64,000 bases of DNA from the NCBI GenBank assembly GCA_002682825.1, contig NOKP01000033.1:62001-126000 (forward strand), given 5' to 3'. This DNA comes from Neonectria sp. B-13 (Eukaryota > Ascomycota > Sordariomycetes > Hypocreales > Nectriaceae). The position numbers and the translations under genes are program-made. The notes beneath the pieces are model-generated. The model was not told the DNA's origin. It ran no database searches and worked only from the letters and a program-made list of their open reading frames with translations. This document shows positions 55,311 to 64,000 of this stretch, in pieces. How positions within the stretch are numbered: position 1 is the first letter of the stretch; each line of letters opens with the position of its first letter.

Positions 55311-57440
55311 TACACAACCATAATACTTTTCGGTACCATCAATACTAAGAAACACTCGCCGAAAGTATACTTGTCGTATCGGTTTTGACAGGTCCCGGAT
55401 GCAATGCGTACACGGGGATACCATCGCCGTGTCCATCGTTTACCAGCTCAGCCTGCAAGCAGAACGTTACTCCTATGAGACCGACCTTGGGTGCCGAGTA
55501 TCTCTGGCAGAGGGACTACTAACGATTCCATCTCGTGAGGCAATGTTGATATTACAACCCTCTCGCCACTCTCTCATGCCTGGTAGAACCAACACAGAAC
55601 AATCCATGGCCTTTAGTGATGGACTTGATAAGTGCATGCGCATTCTCTGGAGGATTTTGACTCGTACCCCTTTCAAGTTGAGTTCAACCCCGGCCCAAAC
55701 TCATCAAAGGATTCCATGCATATTGGCTTTCGGTTGTTGCGTTCAGCATTATTGTCCAGAATACTATGGCAAGGGTTTGCGCAAAGGATGTCTGTCGAAG
55801 TTGCAAAATGCATTGATACTTACTCGACGGGTCCGCGGTCCCGCTTAATTTGCGCAACCACGTCTTGGCAGCGAGCGTAATCACAGAATGGAGTCACTTC
55901 CCGCGTCTCGTCTGAGCAAACATAACATCCCCAGGAGGAGCCAGGTCACACAGATCTTGAAACTGCCGAGGGTGTGGAAACATTCAGCACTCTTGCTGAC
56001 CCTGGGCTCCCTCTCGTTGAGGTGACACGGAAGGATGCAGCAGTGGGTAGCTGAAAGAAGTCGGTCGCTTGTCAACCCAAATCGTAGTAGGTCAAACCGG
56101 CCAGCCCCGCGTTGATTGCTCTGAGCCGACAAGTAAAATTGTTGGCATTGATTGTAAATGGGCTTCATGTCTGGCCTCATGGGATACGAAATATCGATAT
56201 TAGGCATCACTTGGCAGTCCCCCTCCAACGGCTCGTCCGCACGCCTTACCCCGCAGTTGGGTTACAAAAGTACTATCTACAATTTCCAGGCTAATAATGG
56301 CCAGGAGAGACACACCTGGCTGGCGTCGCTATAATCTAGAAAAGCCGTGCAGCTGGCGTGGTAACAGCGACTCGTAAAGTGGGCTCGCATTCGCCAGTGG
56401 ATAGAAGACACATCGTTGAGTTGAGCACGCCGGAAGTTCCGGATGATAGTCTTCAATTTGCTAGGGGTTCTTGAGCGCATGCATTTCAGCTTTCAGCTCG
56501 CATGCAGATGCTGTCTAGTGTGAGAGACCACGGCGATTCCAATGACGGGAGAGGCTCATATAATTCTGGCAGGCCAGCTAATGGGCGAAAACTGCCGAGT
56601 ATTCCCTCCTTGTGGACTATTCGGCACAGATTTCTTTCAGTTCAATAGTTGAAAGATCTTTTGGCGGCATTTCACCTCCTTCATGGCCGAGAGTGGCCTA
56701 CCCGGGGTTAGCATTCGTCTATGACACCAACCCCTCGGTTTGCTCATGACCTGACTGTGGAACACAATACCGAAAGTGGGCTCGTAGAACAGATGACCGC
56801 CATCTTCCCGTAGAGGTATAGATTTTCCCAATACCTATGCTAGCTTATTTAGTGGCGTTGCTGTTTTGCCATTTGAGTCTGACAAGGATAGTACTCGTCA
56901 GCAGCTGAAGCTGACGGTCTCTGGGCGGAGACCAGCGTCAGATGCACATCCTAGTCCAATAGCTCCGCATCCAAGATTACCTAGAAAGTCGGAGCCATTA
57001 CTCAGAGCCAATGAGTCGTTTGCTTGACAACGATTCAGCTGACCATTTCCTTGTGGCTTTGCCAATGGTACATGAATTGGAAGATTATATCCATTTCAAC
57101 TCACAATTAACTTGGAAGCTTATCCCAATCTAGAAGCCATTATGAGAGAATGCGCAACTCATCACATTTGACCAATTTGAAATGCTAGTAGATGCAGTAA
57201 CCTAGATAAGCGCAAGGGTCAATTTATGTACCTCGGTACCGGTACTAGACCTTTCCCTAACACAAGAATTCCATCATGCTATTGTTTTCACAACGGCATT
57301 CTAGGTCTAGAACATCTATATAAGGACGTCCTTCTACCATCTAAGCCTACAAGAAAACAAAGCTCCTCGAAGACAAACCCCAAATCAGCTTGCCAAACAC
57401 ATTCTCACCACTTTAATCTTCAATCCTCGCATACTTCACC
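55311..57440. other. 2.1 kb without a recognisable gene
   Basis: GC-normal sequence with overlapping small frames on both strands, none with a domain or consistent splice pattern that I recognise. It may contain further decayed exons, for example around 55400-55860 on the plus strand. The last ~100 bp are the presumed promoter of the next gene. Confidence 0.5.
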
Positions 57441-58280
57441 ATGGGGTACACAGCCATCGACAACTCCAAGACTGCTGTGCAGTTGGCTTGGGCCAATGGG
57501 GCGCTCTACAGAAGAGACCAGGACGGGTCCATCTGGAGATGGGACTATACCTATCCCTACAACCAGCGCTGGTCATCTGTCTGCGGCCCAGATAACCTCA
57601 CTGCCATTGCTGGAACAAAGGATTTCCTCTACAAGCTTCATACAGACGGGAAGCTTTTTCGGTTTCTGGGACATCAGAACGAATGGCAACAAGTCCATGA
57701 CTACGGCCATATCAGAGATGCCATCGCCTCGGATGACAGCTACTACTACATTCTCGGAGACGGTCGCGTTGCGGTTGATGGCATGATGCACCCCCTTCAG
57801 TCGTATGCGCAACTCGAAAAGCTCTACAAGGGCCTTCAAACCCAGGACCAGCAAGACAAGGCTGAAATCTCTCGTCTCCAGAGCGCGAAAGCAGAGCTTG
57901 ATCGGACTGTCCAGCAGCTGACGGCCACTCTCGCTCAAGCGCAAAAAAAGGAATAAGATCTTTAGAGCAAGGTTCTAAGTCTGGAGAAGAATTTGACCAC
58001 AGCCCAGGCGGCTGAGGCGAAACTAACATCGGATCTGGACGCGGAGAAGAAGAAGGAGTATGACGCTTGGAAGAAAGCTCAAGAGCATGACGCTCAGGAT
58101 CACAAGGCACTCGAGCAAGCTCACACTCTTAACATCGCGCTCGAGAAGAAGCTTGATGGTTTGAACAAGGACATCCTTGGCACAATCATTCCAGGGCTGT
58201 TGAAGACAATTCAGGGACTGCAGAGCGGTATTGGGGAACAACAGGCATTGGTAGATGTTCTAAAGAAACATCAGGATTAA
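57441..58280 (+). pseudogene. Tectonin-like repeat plus coiled-coil protein with two in-frame stops
   Basis: From ATG 57441 one frame encodes about 115 residues of beta-propeller-like repeats (A-L-Y-R-R-D-Q-D-G-S-I-W-R-W, then L-Y-K-L-H-T-D-G-K-L-F-R-F with W-Q-Q-V), similar to tectonin/lectin-type repeats, followed by a long heptad coiled coil. TAA at 57954 and TAG at 57963 interrupt the coiled coil, after which the same frame is open for 105 codons to 58278. Both stops fit C-to-T change of CAA and CAG (K-E-Q-D-L-Q-S-K-V). A 57-bp in-frame intron from GTCCAG at about 57909 to CTTTAG at 57965 would remove both, but its donor is poor. So either a freshly killed gene or an unusual intron. Alternatively the first 171 codons act alone. 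Confidence 0.65.
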
Positions 58281-60315
58281 CAAGGAGCATCTACACGAGT
58301 GTGAAAGCTAGAAGCATGTAATATATTAGCAAACATAAATCAAGAGTATTTACGCTTCTATAAATACTGGAATTAAATCTTACCCGGGATCAATAGGAAA
58401 TAGAATAAGCCACGACTCGTCATGGTGATTCTTTATGTAATTATAGTGGAGAGCGGCCTTTTTCAGTCTGTATACTGCTTTAGGAACAGGCAGACAAAAT
58501 GTCTTGGTTCATTTTCCTCACGAGAATATTATAGCAGACTACCATTCATATTGTTATATTCCTTTTCCAGGAATTTTCTAGTGGGTTGACAAATTCGATG
58601 TGGTTGGTTTGGCGAATCTGATGGTAAAACGACAATTGTCAAGGACAGCGTCGAAGGGTTACCGAAGCAGGACCCTGCCTAGTAGTGTTTTGCTCGCTAG
58701 GAGAAGGCGCTGAGGCTGTGGCGGGGAACGATTGAGTGACAGTGCTGTCAGGCGAAGAGGCGGGTTTCGAGGCCGGCTGCAGCACACGGGGCCTCTTCGT
58801 CGGCGTCTGGGCAGGGTCAGGGTAGTGTCGCTTTAGTGGTAGTGTAACGGGATCGGCCGAAGATGAAGTTGGAGGATTCGGTGGGAGAGTGCTAGGCGCA
58901 GTCACAGAATAACAGGCAGCGTGTACATCCTGGAAAGTAGAAGAAGCCGAGGATATTTGTCGTTTTGGTAGTGTAGGGAGGGATATGGCCAGTTGGGTTG
59001 CGGAGGTGGTAGTCTGGTCGAGAAAGTCCAAGAATCAGGAAGACAATAAAGACATAGTCTCATTGAAAGCCTCGCAGGTAGGCCATGACGCAATGATCGA
59101 GCAAGCCAGTGCCTTTACCTGTGTACGCGAATTAGGTGTTAGCCTGGAACTGGGAATTTCGCCTCTCGGTCATTTTCTTGCATGGGATGGCCTAGACCTA
59201 ACAAGGGTGAAAGCCTCTGAATGGAGTCTTATTAGGGTTTCCTAGACTAAGATAAGTGGAAAGCCAGATGAAGCCGTAGCACCTTAGTTAGGTGGCGTCC
59301 AGACCCAGGAGGAGGTCGTATTGCAGCAAGGAGTGACTGGGGCCGGTAATGGGACCGGCGAAGGAAACACAGGGGAAGCTGTCCATGGAGGGAAAGAGTC
59401 TAGGAAGAACGCTTCAGGCATATATCAGCCGAGTTCATTCGATGACGTGCCTGTGAGTAGGGGCCGCGTTATGACATACGGCTGATAGCCTTGATCACGG
59501 ACGATGAGGGCGGGCATGGTGTAGAGAACAGTGCGACCTGCTTCGGATTCTGGACCGTCGTACTGCTCAACCTCTTACACAAGTGCGTAGAGGTAAACAC
59601 AGCGATTCATAAAGAACTACTCTTCGATCCATTACGAAGAAACAATAAGTTAGCTGTAAATCGAGAGATTGAGACCAGAGAAGATGGATGTCGGCAGGTC
59701 ACCAATGTCGGACCGTAGGGACCTTGCGGCTATCCCCGTAAGCCTAGTGGGTGGGACTTTGTGGAGATGGAGCTATTCCCCTATGGATAGATATAAAGCT
59801 TATATCCATTGTGACCTGTACATGCTAAGTTACCACGCAGAAATATTGCGTTTCCCACGATGCTACACGACTCAGACGAGTTACCACGCCTAACACAAAC
59901 ACTTGTCTGGGGATTCTAGACCTCCCAGTCTCTTTAAGTAGCAGCCGTCCTGTGTTCTAGAATGTACCCGGGAAAGCATCGCGCATCATCATCGTCAAGC
60001 GGGGTAGCCTACGCTAAGTGCATCCATCTTATGACGCAGGTTGGCATCGACAGCTAGGAAACCGCTAGCCCCAGAACGGCCCAAGAGCCGCAGTAGTTGA
60101 AAGTCAACTGCTCTGACTCGGGGACAGCCACAAATCAGAAGAGCCCGTAATGACCTCAGATTACACTCATTAGAGCGTGTGTGGTCCGCCATTGCGAGAC
60201 ATGCCTGCGAGTCTATGCCGTCGGGGCGGACGCCGTTTAGTATAAACTTTGCACCCCATCCCTGCCCCAGTTTGTTTCTGCATCTTCTGTCCCTGCCAAG
60301 CCTCCAGATTCCAAA
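58281..60315. other. 2.0 kb without a supported gene
   Basis: A minus-strand frame at 58639-59031 is long and Ser/Pro/Thr-rich with K-R-H-Y-P-D-P, but it has no ATG and an in-frame stop just upstream, so it could be at most an exon fragment. Nothing else is recognisable. The end of this stretch is the promoter of the HET gene. Confidence 0.45.
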
Positions 60316-61402
60316 ATGTCCATCTCATACAGGCGTCTCAACCCCTTGAGCCGCGAGATCCGCCTGCTCGAGATACGGCCGTCGCACAAGCTCGACGATC
60401 CCATCAAATGCCGCCTTATCACTGTCCGCCACTCCAAGGAACTGGAGTACATCGCCCTCTCGTCCCTCTACGGCGACCCGGCTGAGACAGAAACCATCTT
60501 CGCCAACAGCCGCCCGGTCACCATCACGGCGCATCTCGCATTAGTCCTGCGACACATGCGCGCCGTCTTCTATCCCGGTATTATACAGCGTTTCCAGCGC
60601 ATGCCGGCCAGTCGTATGCAAAGCGTCCCACGTTGGCTGAAGCATTTGTTCGCGTCGAATAGCTCGCAATTGCGGGATGGCGATGTCGGTCGGCCAGGCG
60701 TTCTGCGTGTCTGGCTCGACTTTCTCTGCGTCAATCAGAACGATGAGTGGGAGAAGTCGAAACAGCTAAGCGAGATAAAGTACATCTACGATTACGCTGA
60801 TCTCGTCGTCGGCTGGCTAGGCGAGAAGGCCGAGCACACGGACCTTACGATAACAACCATGGAGGAGATTGAAGAGGCCATGCCGCCATACTGGGGTGAG
60901 CCCAGCCACCGGAAGAGCCATCCGGAAGACTACTCGCCAACGCATTTGTGGACAAAGTCAATACAGTACATGTGGGATGAGGGACCGAATGGTGAGCCGC
61001 CGTTTCTGATGCCGCGCTGGCTGGGGTGCGTGGAGTTTATGACGCGCCCGTACTTCCAGCGGCACTGGATCGTTGAGGAGATTGCGAAAGCTTCGTTTCC
61101 GGCTTTCTTAGTGGGCGATACGCTGGTGCCGTGGAGGCAGGTGTTGTCGTTGTATAGATTGATGGAGGAGTTCAAGTTCTACCCTTCAGATGTCTTCCCA
61201 ACGGTAAGTCGCTTGAAGATCGGACTATTGAGATGCCACTGTGTATGGAATTCATTATTGACTCGTTTGTGGATAGTATCTAAGCGCCGAAGTCGCTTCT
61301 GTGCCACTAGAGACAGCACAGAAACTCTTGGATGAGTACGCGAAAGAGAAACCGAGCCGGGATTCAGGCTCCTCTGAGAACTTGCCACGGCCTCATGGAT
61401 AA
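60316..61402 (+). CDS. Short HET-domain (heterokaryon incompatibility) protein
   Basis: Two exons (60316-61203, 61277-61402; canonical GTAAGT...GATAG intron of 73 bp) give 337 residues. Seen: the HET-domain landmarks E-Y-I-A-L-S-S-L-Y-G-D near residue 55, R-V-W-L-D-F-L-C-V-N-Q-N-D-E near 135, and Y-I-Y-D-Y-A-D-L-V-V-G-W-L-G with R-H-W-I-V-E-E-I further on. HET proteins trigger cell death or growth arrest after fusion of unlike strains. Most are 500-800 residues with a large C-terminal region; this one stops soon after the domain. An R2 element starts 47 bp beyond the stop, so truncation by insertion is possible, as is a naturally small HET protein. The shorter read-through form would end in unrelated residues. 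Confidence 0.87.
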
Positions 61403-61448
61403 TATATTGATAGGCGGTGCAAGATGCAATATATATACATATATTTCC

Positions 61449-62440
61449 CTCTATGAGGGAACCTAATGTGTAATAATTACTGTATTACACATTGATTTCT
61501 TTGTCTTAAGCCTAGTTAGTTTTAAAGTTCTTTATTAACCTTTGCATCTAACCTAAACCTATCTACCTTTTCTATCCAGTCTAAGTTTTTCCTTAACCCT
61601 GTTCTTAGCATATAATCCTACCCTTGTTGATCCTTGTGTTTCCCCCTGATTTCATGATGCACTAGCTAGCCATCTATAATAGCTCTATACACCCCAGTAG
61701 CTCCTAGAACCATAGGGTGTATTTGTCTCTAGTTAATTTATTAGTAATAGCTTTATCCTAGTATAACCTAGCTTCTAATCTTTTAGTAAGCTTTTTAAGA
61801 AACTCCTTTTCTTCTCTAATAAAGCTAATATTATTGATTTTAGTACCTTTATTATTTAAAAGTAGGCAATAGTTAAATATAGTTAGATATACTATTTAAA
61901 TAGTACTAACTATTATATAGTTAGATTTAAAGCTACTAAGGTTATAGATTTTAGCTTAGTAAAGCTATTACTTATACTTAGTAGGCTTAATCTTTCTATT
62001 TAGAGAGTAATAGTATTCTATTTTATATATCTTATAGCTCTATTTCTTACTATTAGGTTATAAGATATAGTAAGTAATAGTAAAAGTAGAATATATTATA
62101 ATTATATTATACTATATTATAATATATTAAGAAAGAGAGAAGAAGGCTAGTTAGATTTATTAGCTTAATAAGAGATAGTTATTTATATATATTATAGTTT
62201 AGGATAAGCTTTTTATAAATTAGATATTAAGGTTAGAGAGAGGGATCTAGATAGATTATAAAAATAGGCTTAAAGTATAATATTAATATAAACTATATTA
62301 CTAGGAAAGCTTACTATATTTAAGTTATTAGGATTAATAGTACTAGGTATAGTATCTTACTGTATTAACTACTATATATTATCTATTGTATTATCTTAAT
62401 CTATTAGATAATATTAACTAAGGCTAAAATTACTATAAAT
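61449..62440 (+). mobile_element. R2 repeat (992 bp) after the HET gene
   Basis: Nearly complete copy of the unit at 23683-24669, starting CTCTATGAGGGAACC and ending AATTACTATAAAT. The first ~280 bp keep many C and G lost in the other copy; the rest is equally degraded. AT-rich flanks (ATATATATACATATATTT on the left, ATATATATATTTA on the right) may be its target duplication but are too simple to prove it. Confidence 0.7.
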
Positions 62441-63133
62441 ATATATATATTTAATATAATTAGAGTTCATTATTGCACAATGTTATAGTATTTAAATTAA
62501 AGAGGTATTAATAGTAGTATTATCATTCTAAAATAATATAATAAAGTCTTTAGTCTTATTATATATTTTATTATTGTTTCTAGGTGGGTAGCCTATTCTA
62601 TAGAACGACTTCAACTGAGCAAGACAAAGCAGATGCAGGCATTTAGTCTATCAACATGGAGAACCTGATAAAAATTATCACCACGTCCGGTTTATGCAGC
62701 ACCCTAAGTTCAGTAGAATGTTAAGCCAGTTTCTCATTTAGTGGAGGATTTGAAGAGAAGTAGTAGATGCCAACAGTTTAGACAGTTCAAGATATCATCA
62801 ACCCCAAAGACTACTTCTTAGCGCTAAATACGTAGAATGAAGCAAAGTAGGTCTAACAAATCAAGAACAGAACTTTCCATTATAATTAGACTAGAGCCCT
62901 ACTGGACTCAGAAGGATAATAAAGGAAACCTTCTTAATTACTTTCTTACAATATATACATACCTCCGTACCCAAGCCTACCAGTGTTTCGTGAGGAGAAT
63001 GCGGGGAAGTTGAATCCGTCCGAACCAAGTCTAGTAAAGTGTGTCACTATCTCTATATATTTGCGTCCCTGCTGGCTGAGAGCTGGCTCTCTTTCTCTGC
63101 TTTCCTCGATCCATTTCCATCTTTATCACCGAT
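62441..63133. other. Intergenic, nothing recognised
   Basis: AT-rich until about 62580, then mixed. No coding signal that I can support; the right part may be the promoter of the decayed regulator gene. Confidence 0.5.
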
Positions 63134-63950
63134 GTGGCTGTTGAGTCTTCAAAAGGTATCATATCCAGTGCTATCACCACACATCACACGTCTCATCTTG
63201 GTGTGAAATGGTCTGTCTCATTCTTGTTTCCTTCAACATCAGCTTTTTCGTGCTCCACTTTCTCAGCCTCCTTCAGCCGCCGGGAACAGGTAAGAGGCAA
63301 GAAACGGAAGTCGTGCGACCTCTGTGTATGCTTAAAGCAGGCGTATGACCTAAAAAAGCCCTGCCAAACTTGCGTGGCAAGGAAAGAAGAATGTTCTTAC
63401 AACAGGGTAGCTCACAGGGACCCATCCTCAAGCCCCGCAAATACTCTCCTGCCGCCTCAACGTCTATGTCTTGAAGATGTCATCCAGCATACTGGGCACG
63501 AGGGCCATCAACGTTCAATTGAGAATCAATGAAACGAAACCGCCATCATAAGATAGATCAATATGTCTCACATTGATGAGGAGTAAGCAACCTATGACTC
63601 CGTTGCTACGCTGCCATTGCGACTGCAAAATGCATTGCCTACATCTACGAATCTCATCAGCTAAGAAACGGGCCACCCCTCTACGATCAAGCAATCATAT
63701 TCAATGCCGCACTACCACCAGGTTCCGCGGTGTCTAGACTTACTCTCGACCCTGGTTGGGCATTTCCATTCTTGAGTAGATCCACTCCTTCGAGCGGTCT
63801 TACTTCCACACATCTTTTACCGATTTGTCTCAAGTGACATCTGTCGATACTAGGCTGGAGAGATGGATTTGGTTGTGGCATCAGGGTGTCTGCCTGCACA
63901 AGCTGCAACTACGCAAATTTCCAACCTGCGAGACCATGAGAAAGCGTGTG
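63134..63950 (+). pseudogene. Decayed Zn2Cys6 regulator gene
   Basis: An open frame reads K-K-R-K-S-C-D-L-C-V-C-L-K-Q-A-Y-D-L-K-K-P-C-Q-T-C-type zinc-cluster sequence ending E-E-C-S-Y-N-R. The third zinc cysteine is replaced by Tyr in Q-A-Y-D (TAT; one G-to-A change from TGT). The frame has no ATG of its own and stops at 63530. Downstream to about 63950 there are coding-like pieces (for example P-F-L-S-R-S-T-P-S-S-G-L) in shifted frames with stops. It is probably a dead gene, though it continues to the window edge and I cannot see its end. Confidence 0.55.
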
Positions 63951-64000
63951 GGATTTATGCACCATGCTCCGGAGTATTACCTTCTCTCTGATTATACTCG

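Noticed and set aside
58639..59031. 130-codon Ser/Pro-rich minus-strand frame
   Set aside because: Starts at TTG with a stop just upstream and no plausible first exon.

Overview
This window comes from a filamentous ascomycete (Pezizomycotina, most likely Eurotiomycetes; the species cannot be named from sequence alone). The evidence is short GT-AG introns of 48-104 bp, Zn(II)2Cys6 regulators, a HET-domain gene, and long AT-rich blocks in which coding relics are destroyed by C-to-T and G-to-A changes, the mark of repeat-induced point mutation (RIP).

Layout. (1) 1-27.9 kb is a RIP-degraded transposon graveyard. An LTR element (388-bp LTRs at 1206-1593 and 22395-22782, flanking TTAGA duplication) has been swollen to 21.6 kb. 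It encloses Ty3/Gypsy reverse transcriptase, RNase H and integrase relics and many copies of a ~1.05-kb repeat, here called R1. R1 copies have 12-15 bp target duplications and truncation at one constant end, so R1 looks like a non-LTR (target-primed) retroposon. A ~990-bp repeat, here called R2, behaves similarly. (2) 27.9-41.8 kb is a compact GC-normal cluster of seven genes: LovD/EstB-type serine acyltransferase or esterase, Zn2Cys6 regulator, zinc alcohol dehydrogenase, ACMSD-like amidohydrolase/decarboxylase, Baeyer-Villiger-type flavin monooxygenase, short-chain dehydrogenase and SMP-30/gluconolactonase-type hydrolase. (3) 42.4-44.6 kb holds a DUF6589-like gene broken by RIP-type stops, running into (4) a second RIP block at 44.6-48.7 kb with inverted and tandem repeats. 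(5) 48.8-61.4 kb is gene-poor: an intact GST-like gene, a decayed MFS transporter, a decayed GST paralogue, a tectonin-like/coiled-coil gene with two nonsense codons and a short HET gene. (6) 61.4-62.5 kb is another R2 copy, followed by a decayed Zn2Cys6 gene.

How the cluster may work (inference). Alcohol dehydrogenase and SDR could interconvert alcohol and ketone, the monooxygenase could insert oxygen to give an ester or lactone, the SMP-30 and serine hydrolases could open or transfer the acyl product, and the amidohydrolase could decarboxylate or cleave an aromatic or dienoic acid. No polyketide synthase, NRPS or terpene synthase is present, which favours catabolism or a satellite tailoring cluster. 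Every upstream region in this cluster, including that of the regulator, carries a 14-bp palindrome CGGAWRCRNWTCCG (CGG-N8-CCG), the kind of site bound by Zn2Cys6 dimers. This is strong internal evidence for one regulon controlled by the cluster's own regulator. A 325-bp MITE lies between the regulator gene and its candidate sites.
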